Part shown: in pieces, positions 7,055 to 15,891 of the stretch
Numbering within the stretch: position 1 is the stretch's first letter
Layout: each line of letters starts with the position of its first letter
IMG/VR virus record: IMGVR_UViG_3300001589_000024
Coordinates: 1-48,957 of that record
Direction: 5' to 3' (one strand)
Length of the DNA: 48,957 nt
From: a virus
Program-made: the position numbers and the translations under genes
The notes under the pieces: generated by a model
The model's database searches: none
Seen by the model: the letters and a program-made list of their open reading frames with translations, nothing else
Told to the model about the DNA's origin: nothing

Positions 7055-8014
7055 ATGTCCAAATCAAAAAAATCAAAAAAGGCAACCACCTCTAAGACTA
7101 AAGCTCCTGTTCAGGGATCTTCCACCATGGGAGGTGTTGATGATGTTCAGGGCTCATCTTCTGGCGGCATAGACACTCAGGAAGCTGTCGAATCTCTTCG
7201 GATAGAGCATGACTATGAGTTAGCGTCCGCATCACGTATTACCGTGGTTATTCCTTACAAAGCCTCACCAGCCAAAGGCAAAGAATTGCTCTTTGCCCTT
7301 AGAGCGTGGGATAAGTTTATACCAAACTGCAGGGTGATCATTATTGGTGATGATCCGGGCCCCTCCATTCGTACTACCGATAGCCCATTCGGTGACGATG
7401 GAGTAATCCATTTGGAGCATACGCCCACCTCTCCAAACCCTCAGATAGACGTAGCTCAAAAGCTCCTGTTAGCTTGCGAATCACATCTGGTAAATGATTA
7501 TTTCATTCTTTCCAATGATGACATCTATCCCGTATGTCCCATCACCATCACAGACATTGATATGCACGTGGCCATGGGCCGCTTAGGTGTTCGTGGCGCT
7601 GCTGGTAGTATGTATAGATCAAACTCCGCAAACACGCTAAATGCCCTTCAAAAAGAAGGGATAAAGTCCCCGTTTGATTTTGCCACACATACCCCTTCAG
7701 TTTTTTGGAAAAAAGAGCTGAAAGAGATAATCCTCAGATTCAAAGCCACAGAAGTGGGCCACCTGGTAGGTACTCTCTATTTCAATGTGGTTTGGAAAGA
7801 TCACAGACCTATCATTGTTGACAATGGCATCAACGATAAGCACGTCGGTGCTAAGCAGTACGTTGCCTCAGTGTTCAAGAGTGGCACCAAACCTGAGCTG
7901 ATTAGACGGGTTTTTGCTGAACGGAAATTCATCAACAACAATGACAGTGGATGGGATGGTGTTCTCCCGTTTCTCCGAAAGACTTTCCCTGACAAGTCAC
8001 GCTTCGAATCATGA
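7055..8014 (+). CDS. Glycosyltransferase-like protein with Ser/Gly linker N-terminus (319 aa)
   Basis: I chose the ATG at 7055 (MSKSKKSKKA); an in-frame ATG at 7016 lies inside the terminator. Residues 1-40 are Lys-rich and then carry GSSTMGG (21-27) and GSSSGGI (33-39), similar to the C-terminal tails of other virion proteins here. Residues from about 61 read RITVVIPYKA and VIIIGDD, and YFILSNDDIYPV at 149-160 looks like the Asp-containing metal site of a GT-A glycosyltransferase. It overlaps the endolysin candidate by four bases. Capsid or cell-surface sugars could be the target; acceptor and donor are unknown. Confidence 0.6.
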   Translation: MSKSKKSKKATTSKTKAPVQGSSTMGGVDDVQGSSSGGIDTQEAVESLRIEHDYELASASRITVVIPYKASPAKGKELLFALRAWDKFIPNCRVIIIGDDPGPSIRTTDSPFGDDGVIHLEHTPTSPNPQIDVAQKLLLACESHLVNDYFILSNDDIYPVCPITITDIDMHVAMGRLGVRGAAGSMYRSNSANTLNALQKEGIKSPFDFATHTPSVFWKKELKEIILRFKATEVGHLVGTLYFNVVWKDHRPIIVDNGINDKHVGAKQYVASVFKSGTKPELIRRVFAERKFINNNDSGWDGVLPFLRKTFPDKSRFES

Positions 8015-8589
8015 CACACTCAGAAGTAAAAGCCTTATTCGAATCCCATGGTCATAAATTCTATGATCATGGGGTTTACAATGTGAACCTTTTCGGTATT
8101 CGCTCAAAATCCACCCTGGTGGATCAGTTTGACGATGTATTGGGGATTGCCTTCCGGGATGACTTTGGCAATGGCATCGTACTTGAGCACCGTGGCACCA
8201 CCAAGCCGGGATTGTACTGGCTTCGTGAGAAAATGGGCAATCACCAGGGCACCTTTATTTTGGCTCCCGGCCAGTATCCCAGATGCTGGAAAATTGCCGA
8301 GCACAAAGGGTATGAAGCCTTGGTTCAGGTAGGTAGCCCCTTTCGGGGTTGGAGAGATGCCAACAAGGATGGTAAGCTGGACCCCAATGGAAACATACAC
8401 CGGGATGTCACCGGGCTCAATATGCACACCACGTCATTCAAGAGCGACGTAGAGGTGGTTGGGGCCTACTCAGCCGGTTGCCAGGTTCGTCAAAGGGCTG
8501 ATGATCACATTGTCGTCATGTCAATACTTAAGCGAAGTGCCGAACTATACGGAAATTCATTTTCATACACCTTAATAGACGCATCATGA
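8011..8589 (+). CDS. Putative endolysin with L,D-transpeptidase-like His/Cys motif (192 aa)
   Basis: The 192-residue protein carries NMHTTS (His139) followed 18 residues later by YSAGCQV (Cys157), resembling the His...Ser-x-Gly-Cys signature of YkuD-type peptidoglycan enzymes and related phage lysins. GWRDANKDGKLDP (about 113-125) resembles a calcium-binding loop. No signal peptide is present, so a holin would be needed for access to the wall; a small membrane protein overlaps it by four bases. Peptidoglycan hydrolysis at lysis is the likely role, though the exact bond cut cannot be read from the sequence. Confidence 0.55.
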   Translation: MTHSEVKALFESHGHKFYDHGVYNVNLFGIRSKSTLVDQFDDVLGIAFRDDFGNGIVLEHRGTTKPGLYWLREKMGNHQGTFILAPGQYPRCWKIAEHKGYEALVQVGSPFRGWRDANKDGKLDPNGNIHRDVTGLNMHTTSFKSDVEVVGAYSAGCQVRQRADDHIVVMSILKRSAELYGNSFSYTLIDAS

Positions 8590-8834
8590 GCGATAAAAAA
8601 CCATTTAAAGAAACCATAGTAGCCCAGGTGGGCAAAAGCCTACTTAAAGGAGTCACCAGGTCTATCCCAGTAGTGGGAGACGTGGTAGAAAACATCACAA
8701 GCGAGGATGGAGGAAAAGGGAACGTAGACTATCGTAAACTAGCAACACAAGTCATCAGAATCATCACTTTCGGTGTGTTGGTCTGGCAGTTTGTAAAAGG
8801 AAACATCCCATTGGATCAGATTCTAAACTTTTAA
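8586..8834 (+). CDS. Putative holin (82 aa, one membrane segment)
   Basis: The 82-residue protein has a basic N-terminus, a Gly-rich middle (GDVVENITSEDGGKGN) and one hydrophobic segment near the C-terminus (VIRIITFGVLVWQFV, about 57-71). It overlaps the endolysin candidate as ATGA and is followed by a strong terminator. Size, membrane segment and neighbour fit a holin or a holin-like membrane anchor. A second membrane coiled-coil protein at 32881 competes for this role. Confidence 0.5.
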   Translation: MSDKKPFKETIVAQVGKSLLKGVTRSIPVVGDVVENITSEDGGKGNVDYRKLATQVIRIITFGVLVWQFVKGNIPLDQILNF

Positions 8835-8859
8835 TCAGAAGCTTTGATTGGTGGTTGAG

Positions 8860-8890
8860 TCGGGTGCTGAGAAATCACACCCGATTTTTT
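8860..8890 (+). terminator. Rho-independent terminator after the lysis genes
   Basis: TCGGGTG (8860-8866) pairs with CACCCGA (8878-8884) and is followed at once by six T residues (8885-8890). Confidence 0.85.
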
Positions 8891-8904
8891 AATTAAATAC
8901 ATCA

Positions 8905-9462
8905 ATGCGAAACCTACCATTATCACCACCCCCGCGTATAACTGCCAGGCCTGCACACCCTGCACCGGCCAAAGCCACCCCACCTCGAAAACCCTTCAGA
9001 GAGCAATACCCATTCCTTTCTTCACCCGAGTGCCCACCAGAGCTTAAAATATTAGCCACTCAAAAATTCACGGCCTACCTCGCCTACAAGGAAGCCCATG
9101 CACAGCTTTTTGATTGCACCACTCTGGACGAAAGTTTTCTCACCGTCAAGCAGCTTGTAGAAAACTACATCGAGAATCAATCCATCTTCAACGAACTCAA
9201 ATACTATGGCGAGCACGGTCATGTTCTTGGCAAGCACCCGGTATTCAAAGAGTACCAGGAGATCAGGAAGCTACGCCAGCTAAATCCCGTCGAACTTTAT
9301 ATTCTGCAAGAGAAGCTCCGGCATAACATCTGGCGCATTCAGCATCAACTCAAGTCCAGCAAGCAGCCTCACTTGCGCGTCCAGAGAGAGCGGCGCTTGC
9401 ACCAAAAACAAGCCCAGCTTCAGGAGATCACCCGATTGATAAAGCAGTACACCAAAACTTAA
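8905..9462 (+). CDS. Hypothetical basic helical protein upstream of terminase (185 aa)
   Basis: The 185-residue protein begins with a Pro/Arg-rich segment (RNLPLSPPPRITARPAHPAP) and continues as a long, basic helical region (ELYILQEKLRHNIWRIQHQL; RERRLHQKQAQLQEITRLI). DNA binding is plausible from charge. It lies after a terminator and before the terminase operon, without a recognisable late promoter. A packaging or head-assembly role is possible; the family is not recognised. Confidence 0.6.
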   Translation: MRNLPLSPPPRITARPAHPAPAKATPPRKPFREQYPFLSSPECPPELKILATQKFTAYLAYKEAHAQLFDCTTLDESFLTVKQLVENYIENQSIFNELKYYGEHGHVLGKHPVFKEYQEIRKLRQLNPVELYILQEKLRHNIWRIQHQLKSSKQPHLRVQRERRLHQKQAQLQEITRLIKQYTKT

Positions 9463-9484
9463 CTTATAAGTGAACTAACCCTCA

Positions 9485-9518
9485 GTCCTTTCCATGATTT
9501 ACCGCTTTCATAATTTCA
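9485..9518 (+). promoter_or_regulatory. Phage late promoter candidate 2 (GTCCTTTC-N18-TAATTTCA)
   Basis: GTCCTTTC at 9485-9492, 18 bases, then TAATTTCA at 9511-9518. The ATG of the terminase operon's first gene is at 9526, only eight bases beyond the -7 box, so the mRNA should be leaderless or nearly so. Confidence 0.75.
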
Positions 9519-9525
9519 CTATACC

Positions 9526-9720
9526 ATGTCAAAGATCAAGTCCCTCACCATTGAAGGGGTAAGAATCCCCCTTTCCACACCCTGCCAGGCAACCCCAGGC
9601 AGGCAGATCACTCCCGCTTGCTCCATCATCCTTCAGAGAGATGACTGTGCCCGTGGTGAGATTCAGCAGCTTTATTGCACCACATGTGCCGAGGTAGTTT
9701 TTCAGAATGTAATCCGATGA
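9526..9720 (+). CDS. Small cysteine-rich protein at the head of the terminase operon (64 aa)
   Basis: The 64-residue protein has five cysteines, including CTTC near the end (residues 52-55), and may bind zinc. It has no membrane segment. It is the first gene after a late promoter and stops four bases before the terminase small-subunit candidate. Function is not recognised. Confidence 0.55.
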   Translation: MSKIKSLTIEGVRIPLSTPCQATPGRQITPACSIILQRDDCARGEIQQLYCTTCAEVVFQNVIR

Positions 9721-9724
9721 CGTC

Positions 9725-10669
9725 ATGAAGCATAACCTCGAAATCACAGAAGAAACCGGAAATATCATTGAGAACCTGGCGTCGCTTGCATACACCACAG
9801 CCGAGATGGCCATCTATTTCGATGTTGACCCAATCGTTTTTCAGTCACTGGCAGACAATAAAGAGTCAAAAGTCTACTACCATATCAAGCGTGGCCAGAC
9901 CATCGGCATAGCCAATGAGGAAATGGCCCTTCTGGATGAAGTTGTGTCAGGAAAAAAGAAAGCAGAGGCCTCCAAAAGACTTCATGAGATCCGTCGAAAT
10001 AGGTCGTGGGATATTTCCAAAATTGACATCTTCGGAGGCTTTGAGGACTCCCGGTCAGGCCGGGAATCATTCGAAAAACTCAAAGATTACATCGAGTCAG
10101 GATCTATCAATAAACTCTCTGCAGAGGAAGCCATATACATTGAGGCACTCACCCTGTTCAATTCCATGACTCGTAAATATGGTCGTCGAAACACCATCAG
10201 GTTTTTCACCGGCCCTCCTTTCAATCTCAAGTATACGCGTGCCTCGGAAATGCACGATGAGGCAATCAACCTCTTCTATACCGATCGAAATATCGAAAAG
10301 AAGGCCCTTCGAAACCTCAAGGCAGACCAGCTGGAGGAAGCGGCCATTCTCGCGCGTGACATGGCCCGGTCATCTAAAGACCTGGATGTATACGGAAACC
10401 TGATCATGAAAGCCGCCAAACTCCAGGAGCTGGACCGGCCAGATATCGAGAAGCTCCCTGCCGATGTATACATGAAGCCAGTTAGGGTTTATTCCCTGGA
10501 CACCACACACATTGGATTGCCTCTCATCAACCGTCAGGAGCTCGCAGAGCAAATTGAAGCGCTCGAAATCCCCGAACGTGACAAAATGAGATTAACACAG
10601 GATGCACTCATGGCACCTTTCAATATTGAAGACACACTCAATGGCCTGGAGGAAGAAAGTAAGCATTGA
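9725..10669 (+). CDS. Putative terminase small subunit (314 aa)
   Basis: The 314-residue protein begins with a helix-turn-helix-like segment (LASLAYTTAEMAIYFDVDPI, about 18-37), followed by helices like those of phage small terminases that recognise the packaging site. The remainder is helical and charged (KKALRNLKADQLEEAAILAR). It overlaps the large terminase gene by 29 bases. It is longer than typical small terminases (about 150-200 residues), so an extra C-terminal assembly domain is likely. Assignment depends on the HTH and the neighbour. Confidence 0.65.
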   Translation: MKHNLEITEETGNIIENLASLAYTTAEMAIYFDVDPIVFQSLADNKESKVYYHIKRGQTIGIANEEMALLDEVVSGKKKAEASKRLHEIRRNRSWDISKIDIFGGFEDSRSGRESFEKLKDYIESGSINKLSAEEAIYIEALTLFNSMTRKYGRRNTIRFFTGPPFNLKYTRASEMHDEAINLFYTDRNIEKKALRNLKADQLEEAAILARDMARSSKDLDVYGNLIMKAAKLQELDRPDIEKLPADVYMKPVRVYSLDTTHIGLPLINRQELAEQIEALEIPERDKMRLTQDALMAPFNIEDTLNGLEEESKH

Positions 10670-12407
10670 TAGCCAAAACGTAAAGCCAACTTTTGCAAAT
10701 TGGCTTTCGCAGATGTGCATGATGATCATGCCACGGTTTTTCTACGTCATCGCCGGTCGTGGATCATCCAAAACCACCGATTTCCAGGTGGAGCGCCTTA
10801 TCGAAATGATGTTCGATATGCCCGGAGCCCCGGTGTGTTGGGTATCAGACTCATACACAAACCTCCAGCAAAACGTCCTGCCTACGGTCATGGAAGGCTT
10901 AGCCCTCAAAGGATTCTATGAGGGGGTTCACTATGTCAAAGAGAAAGCTCCTCCGGTGTTCACTGAAGCGGAGAAAGCAGACCTCTCACCAGGTATTCGC
11001 GAACACTTCTGGAAACCTTATAATCAGTTCGCAGGGTATAAGCACACCATCATATTCTTCACCGGTCTCAACATTACTTTCGCTTCTCTGGATAGACCCG
11101 CTTCTCTCGCCGGTCGAAACTATGTACACGTATTTGGGGATGAGGTTAAGTATTTCCGCGAGGATCGCATTTCCAATCTGCTCAAAGCGGTCAGAGGGTA
11201 TCGAGTCAAGTATGGAAACTCCGTGTTCTACCGTGGCCACACCATGACCACCGATATGCCAGACACCACCAAGATCGGCCAGTACGATTGGATTCTCAAA
11301 CAAGGCAAAAAGATGAGCACCAGGATGATCATGCTCATCCTCAAAACCGCCTTTGTGGTGAACGAGTCTTTGCAGGAATACCTTGTGGCTTGTGAAGAGC
11401 TGGAAGCATCCAGCACCAAAAGCGTCGAGCTTCGCGAAACCAAAGTCAAAAAACACCGCACATGGCAGCGCTGGAAGGAGCGTTGGACTTCCCTCAGACT
11501 ATTGCCGGATAGCCACACATTCTTCTATATCGCATCCAGCTTTGTCAACGCCGATATCCTTACGCCTGCTTGGTTCAAAGATGCCTTCGAGTCAGATTTC
11601 AGCGACAATAAGACGGCCATTCTGAGCATGAAACCTCGGCTGGAGTCTGGTGATTTGTTTTACGCCAATATAGAGCCTCGGCACTTTTACGAGGATGGCA
11701 CCAACGATATGTGGGCAGATAAGTTTGGCCTTTCTGATCAGGAGGATTGTCGCATCCTCAAATATCACGACCTCACTAAGGCCATTGATGGTGGTGCCGA
11801 CTTTGGCAACATGATGAGCCTCAGTCTGGCTCAGATGCGTGGAGCTCATTATCGGGTTACCAATTTTATATATGCGCTCTCTCCGGAGTGGACACGCCAG
11901 TGGGCAGATAAGTTTATCGCATTCTACAAACCACATAGGGAAAAAATCCTCAACCTCTATTACGACCGTGCTGCCAACAACTACGCCAAACAAGGGCAGG
12001 ATCTGGCTAACCAGCTAAAAAAAGACATCGAAAGGGATGGTAATGGCAAGCCCACTGGCTGGAAAGTTATCCTAATGTCAGAGGGACAGGGCAATATTGA
12101 CCAGGATCTGGAATACAACTTCATGCAGGAGCTTTTCAGTGAAAGCAGAAAAGGCCTGCCAAAAGTCCTCATTGATAAGCACAGATGTAAGCCTGTCATG
12201 TGTAGCCTGGAAAACGCCCGAACCCGGGTAAACAGGAAAGGAAAAATAGCTAAAGACAAGAGCTCAGAGCAGCTCCCTGTTCATAGGCTTCCCTTAGAGT
12301 CTACTAACCCATCGGATAGTTTCAAGTACCTCATGATGAGGAAGACATGGCGCATCCTCGTTTCTGGAGGCAAAAAACCATACACGGGCACGACATCCGT
12401 CATATAA
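10641..12407 (+). CDS. Terminase large subunit (588 aa)
   Basis: This is the packaging motor ATPase and nuclease. With the ATG at 10641 (MAWRKKVSID), the Walker A-type loop GRGSSKTT is at 39-46 and the Walker B-type FGDEVKYF has its Asp-Glu at 167-168. Downstream, DGGADFG and LYYDRAANNY supply acidic residues expected of the RNase H-like nuclease. An in-frame ATG at 10602 would extend further into the small-subunit gene. The gene order, with protease and capsid upstream of terminase and portal, differs from the lambda order but is internally consistent here. Confidence 0.88.
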   Translation: MAWRKKVSIDSQNVKPTFANWLSQMCMMIMPRFFYVIAGRGSSKTTDFQVERLIEMMFDMPGAPVCWVSDSYTNLQQNVLPTVMEGLALKGFYEGVHYVKEKAPPVFTEAEKADLSPGIREHFWKPYNQFAGYKHTIIFFTGLNITFASLDRPASLAGRNYVHVFGDEVKYFREDRISNLLKAVRGYRVKYGNSVFYRGHTMTTDMPDTTKIGQYDWILKQGKKMSTRMIMLILKTAFVVNESLQEYLVACEELEASSTKSVELRETKVKKHRTWQRWKERWTSLRLLPDSHTFFYIASSFVNADILTPAWFKDAFESDFSDNKTAILSMKPRLESGDLFYANIEPRHFYEDGTNDMWADKFGLSDQEDCRILKYHDLTKAIDGGADFGNMMSLSLAQMRGAHYRVTNFIYALSPEWTRQWADKFIAFYKPHREKILNLYYDRAANNYAKQGQDLANQLKKDIERDGNGKPTGWKVILMSEGQGNIDQDLEYNFMQELFSESRKGLPKVLIDKHRCKPVMCSLENARTRVNRKGKIAKDKSSEQLPVHRLPLESTNPSDSFKYLMMRKTWRILVSGGKKPYTGTTSVI

Positions 12408-12418
12408 CTCTCAAAATC

Positions 12419-12691
12419 ATGGACATATATCAGGCACTCAACGAAATGCGAAAACTCTCCAAGCAGAAGCAGCCTTTCTCCTTCAAGTTTATGAGTTACA
12501 ATAGATCCACTCAATCCACAGAGGGGATTGTTGAGGTGCCACGTGCATGGCTCACACGCCGTTCCAAAATCGTCCAGTTCGAAAACTCCGAAATCATAGA
12601 ACCTTACTACGACCTCACTCAGCACGAAAGCCGCCGGTTCTATCAATGTACGCTCATGGAGTTCAATGGTCAAAAAGTAGAGATGTCCTAA
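12419..12691 (+). CDS. Hypothetical small protein between terminase and portal (90 aa)
   Basis: I chose the ATG at 12419 (MDIYQALNEM); a longer frame from 12347 would overlap the terminase gene. The 90-residue protein has an N-terminal helix and a beta-prone remainder (FSFKFMSYN, GIVEVPRAWL, IIEPYYDL). It is coded in the terminase operon just before the portal promoter, so a head or connector accessory role is possible. Family not recognised. Confidence 0.6.
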   Translation: MDIYQALNEMRKLSKQKQPFSFKFMSYNRSTQSTEGIVEVPRAWLTRRSKIVQFENSEIIEPYYDLTQHESRRFYQCTLMEFNGQKVEMS

Positions 12692-12695
12692 ACCC

Positions 12696-12729
12696 GTCCT
12701 TTCTCTTTTTTACACAAATCCTAATTTCA
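12696..12729 (+). promoter_or_regulatory. Phage late promoter candidate 3 (GTCCTTTC-N18-TAATTTCA)
   Basis: GTCCTTTC at 12696-12703, 18 bases, then TAATTTCA at 12722-12729, five bases before the portal ATG at 12734. The -7 box is identical to that of candidate 2. The predicted mRNA starts at or within a few bases of the ATG. Confidence 0.75.
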
Positions 12730-12733
12730 TACC

Positions 12734-14101
12734 ATGGAAACAGTCAAAGCACCAAAAGGAATAATTCATACCCCAGTCGGGGTGTTTGCCGTCACAGAGG
12801 CACTATACGATTCATCCTATGACACCTACATGGACGCCATGTCCAAAGCCGACTGGGAGCGTGATGCCACCATTGTCATGGGCAAAAAAGTAGTGCCCTA
12901 TGGAGTCAATAATAACCTCCCGGATGTAATGAGAGACCTCATCGATGACAATCACCTGGTGTCATCACTCATTCAGCGTGAAGCGGGACTGCTCTATGGT
13001 GCCGGTGCTTTCCTGTATAAAATCGTCTACAAAGACGGACAGATTACCCGGGAGTACTTGGAGGATAAGACCATCCAGGCTTGGTTAGACCAATGGGACC
13101 ACAAGCGGTACATAGACATGGCCATGATTGAGTTCAAACACATGAAGGGTGTTTTTGCCAAAAGATACCTCAACAGGGGCGCTCGGATCAATAGGTCTCC
13201 TCAGATCAAGAGCATAGAGGTTGTGCCCGGCACAGATGCACGTCTCGCCTGGCCAGAGACAGGACCAAAGAGGCTGGAGTCTGTGCGGTTTATTTATACC
13301 GGAGATTTCACCAACGACTGCTTCCAGACAGGTATTTATACCTATCCTGTATATTCTCCGTCTGATCCCTTTCGCCACCGTGTGAGTATTGGATATCACA
13401 ATAAATACAGCCTCGGCATGCAGTTCTACCCAAAACCCGCATTTTATGGTGGTCGCAAGTGGATTGCCAGATCCAACGATATTGCCGATGTACTGAAATA
13501 CCTCGGCGAAAATGGAATTTCATCAGCTCATCATATCCAGGCCCCAGCAGGGTACTGGGAGGAAAAAAAAGAGCTGCTCAAAAAGCAGTATCCTTTGGCT
13601 ACTGAGGCGTCTATAAATAAAAAGGTGGACGAACTCCAGGACGAACTCCTGGCCAAAATGGCCAAAACGCTCACGAGCAAAAAGAATACGGGGAAGTTCC
13701 TGTCAACTGTGACATTCTATGACGAAAACAATAACCTGTGCGAATGGAAAGTCTCTGCTATTGATCAAAAATTCAAGGACTATGTGGAGACACAGCTGAA
13801 AATTTCCGATCAGGCAGACTCCGCCATCACATCCACCGTGGGTGTACACCCCTCACTCTCCAACATCATCGTTGATGGCAAACTAGCCTCCGGTAGTGAA
13901 ATCCTCTATGCATATAAATTATATATGGCCAGTGATACCACCATCCCCGAGGAAGTCATCTTTGAGCCGATCAATCAGGCCATAAGAGCCAACTTCCCGG
14001 ACAAAAGCAACATCTTCATGGGTTTCTACCACCCTGAGGTGATGAAAGAGTCACAGGTATCACCATCCAATAGGGTCAAAGAATCTCAACCCACCACTTA
14101 A
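12734..14101 (+). CDS. Portal protein (455 aa)
   Basis: The 455-residue protein fits the portal by position after the terminase and by sequence character: an N-terminal alpha/beta part with LVSSLIQREAGLLYGAGAF (about 76-94), a long middle domain, and a C-terminal helical part containing ITSTVGVHPSLSNII and SGSEILYAYKLYM, like the clip/crown helices in Bacteroidota phage portals that resemble the SPP1/HK97-type family. It would form the dodecameric ring through which DNA passes. A dedicated leaderless-type late promoter precedes it. The exact portal subfamily is not certain. Confidence 0.75.
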   Translation: METVKAPKGIIHTPVGVFAVTEALYDSSYDTYMDAMSKADWERDATIVMGKKVVPYGVNNNLPDVMRDLIDDNHLVSSLIQREAGLLYGAGAFLYKIVYKDGQITREYLEDKTIQAWLDQWDHKRYIDMAMIEFKHMKGVFAKRYLNRGARINRSPQIKSIEVVPGTDARLAWPETGPKRLESVRFIYTGDFTNDCFQTGIYTYPVYSPSDPFRHRVSIGYHNKYSLGMQFYPKPAFYGGRKWIARSNDIADVLKYLGENGISSAHHIQAPAGYWEEKKELLKKQYPLATEASINKKVDELQDELLAKMAKTLTSKKNTGKFLSTVTFYDENNNLCEWKVSAIDQKFKDYVETQLKISDQADSAITSTVGVHPSLSNIIVDGKLASGSEILYAYKLYMASDTTIPEEVIFEPINQAIRANFPDKSNIFMGFYHPEVMKESQVSPSNRVKESQPTT

Positions 14102-14113
14102 TTAAAATCGACT

Positions 14114-15181
14114 ATGCTCCTTCTCATAAACCGCACATCAGACTATCAGGCAGCCGCTGATGAGGTCAGACTCCTCACCGGAAACTATTACGCCAACAAC
14201 AGCTTCGAGAGACTCCAGACCGACTGGATACTCGCCCAAGAAGAGGTCGTCAAGATCGTAGGCGCTGAGGTGATGAACCGCGCTTTGGCTTACTACCATT
14301 CAGACGCATATATCCCATTCACCAGCGGCTCATCAGCCTCCGGATCAGGCTCAGAAGACACCATCGATGGTGAGCTGGTGCACTATCTGCAAGTACCTAT
14401 AGCTTTCCTGGCCACACACAATTACTATCAGTCAAACATGGTCTCCCATGAAGACACTGGCCGAAAGGTCAAAATCAACGATCAAAACGAGAAAATGCCT
14501 TGGGAGTGGATGATCGATCGTGATGACCTGGCTCAGCTCCGCAAGATTCACGGCACCATCGACCGGCTATTGGTTTGGCTGGAAGACAAGTCCATCACTC
14601 AGTGGATAGACAGTGCGCAGCGTATAGCCACCAGACAACTATTTGTCAACACCACTGCCATTTTCCAGGCTACCTATCCCATAGATCAGAGTCCACGTTT
14701 TTTTTATACCGTCCTGGCTTTCAATTTGGAGGTCCAGACCAGAATCATCAAAAAAGCAATCGGATCAGAGCTCTATCAGGCCCTGCTCACCTACTGGACC
14801 AACTTCCAGACCATAGATGAAGGATCCTCATCTCTCTCCAGCGGACTACCAGGTAGTGAGTCCTCAGAGTATTACGACGAACTCATTGCATTGATTCAGA
14901 AGGTCATTCCACTTTTCACCATGACCATTGCCGCCAGGAGGCTCAGTTTATCAGTGTTGCCGTATGGTGTTGTTCAGCAATTTCAGAGCCAGTTCCAGTC
15001 GCGCAAAAGCTCTCAGGTTCCTCAGTCCAAGGCCATAGATGAGTATTGTGCTCCTCTTCTATCGGAGGTTGAGTATGCCTTGGATGATATCAAGAAGCTC
15101 ATCCAGGCATCAGATCCGGAGGCTACCGAATATCAGTTTCTCCCCACAAACTCCGAAACCAACAAATACTTCCGATCATGA
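14114..15181 (+). CDS. Putative head-tail connector protein, DUF6712-like (355 aa)
   Basis: The 355-residue protein follows the portal by 12 bases. It recalls the DUF6712-like proteins found next to portals in Bacteroidota phages, but this comes from memory of the general pattern. Two Ser/Gly insertions stand out: GSSASGSGS (about 72-80) and SSSLSSGLPGSESS (about 238-251), which resemble the C-terminal tails of other virion proteins. The rest is mostly helical. It overlaps the next gene, a glycosyltransferase, as ATGA. Confidence 0.55.
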   Translation: MLLLINRTSDYQAAADEVRLLTGNYYANNSFERLQTDWILAQEEVVKIVGAEVMNRALAYYHSDAYIPFTSGSSASGSGSEDTIDGELVHYLQVPIAFLATHNYYQSNMVSHEDTGRKVKINDQNEKMPWEWMIDRDDLAQLRKIHGTIDRLLVWLEDKSITQWIDSAQRIATRQLFVNTTAIFQATYPIDQSPRFFYTVLAFNLEVQTRIIKKAIGSELYQALLTYWTNFQTIDEGSSSLSSGLPGSESSEYYDELIALIQKVIPLFTMTIAARRLSLSVLPYGVVQQFQSQFQSRKSSQVPQSKAIDEYCAPLLSEVEYALDDIKKLIQASDPEATEYQFLPTNSETNKYFRS

Positions 15182-15888
15182 TCACCACCTTTCACCTTCC
15201 GTTCCCCGAGCGGTTCATCCAGTGTGTCCGTATGAACCAGGCACTCATGGAGGCTGGACTTACCATTGTCATCGACCGCCATCGCAAACCTATATATGAT
15301 CATCTCAGCAGGTTCTTTCCTGTTTCCTACACCCTGGATCCCAAAGGATCTTTACCTGCCAACGTGGAGTACCTTCACAAAGAACCTTTCATCAGAGTTG
15401 GGTCCATCAAGGTTCCGTTGCTCTATTCTCCAGCCGTTATCGCTCGTTGCCGCTCTCTGTGGCAAGCCACCCGCGTGGTAGATTATTTTTTTATGGGCAA
15501 AATCAGTGCCCACAGAGCAGCCACACTCACACACTGGCAGGCTTCCCACCCTAATATAGGAAAGGTACTCATTGAGAATAGCCACAATGGGCGCACTCCT
15601 ACCGGTGGTGCCTGGGATCAGAGATACTACACCCTCATGTCCAAATCCAAATTTGTGCTCTGCCCAAACGGATCATTCGTCTGGACCTATCGGTTTTTCG
15701 AAGCTATTCTGTGTGGAGCCATACCGGTGGTGTATGAGGATGCACCATGCTACGATGGGTTTCATTATCACCTCATGTCTGATTCCGGGTTGGTCTATGA
15801 TCCGGATCTTGCTGAGCAAAACTTCCGGTTGGCACTCAAGCGCCTCACCATACCTCAGGATGTCATTCTTACTCAGATAGTCACTTAG
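15178..15888 (+). CDS. Exostosin-like glycosyltransferase (236 aa)
   Basis: The 236-residue protein carries the C-terminal exostosin/GT47-like pattern SKFVLCPNGSFVWTYRFFEA (157-176) followed by ILCGAIPVV (177-185), in which the enzyme binds the nucleotide sugar. YFFMGKIS (103-110) fits the preceding Rossmann strand. There is no signal peptide or membrane segment, so it should act in the cytoplasm. It is coupled by a 4-base overlap to the connector gene and lies three bases before a second glycosyltransferase. Target may be a virion protein or host surface glycan. Confidence 0.75.
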   Translation: MITTFHLPFPERFIQCVRMNQALMEAGLTIVIDRHRKPIYDHLSRFFPVSYTLDPKGSLPANVEYLHKEPFIRVGSIKVPLLYSPAVIARCRSLWQATRVVDYFFMGKISAHRAATLTHWQASHPNIGKVLIENSHNGRTPTGGAWDQRYYTLMSKSKFVLCPNGSFVWTYRFFEAILCGAIPVVYEDAPCYDGFHYHLMSDSGLVYDPDLAEQNFRLALKRLTIPQDVILTQIVT

Positions 15889-15891
15889 CTC

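Noticed and set aside
7028-7061. TTCCTTTC before the glycosyltransferase as an additional late promoter
   Set aside because: One mismatch in the first box, but no TAnnTT box 18 bases downstream; the box lies in the tail of a terminator.
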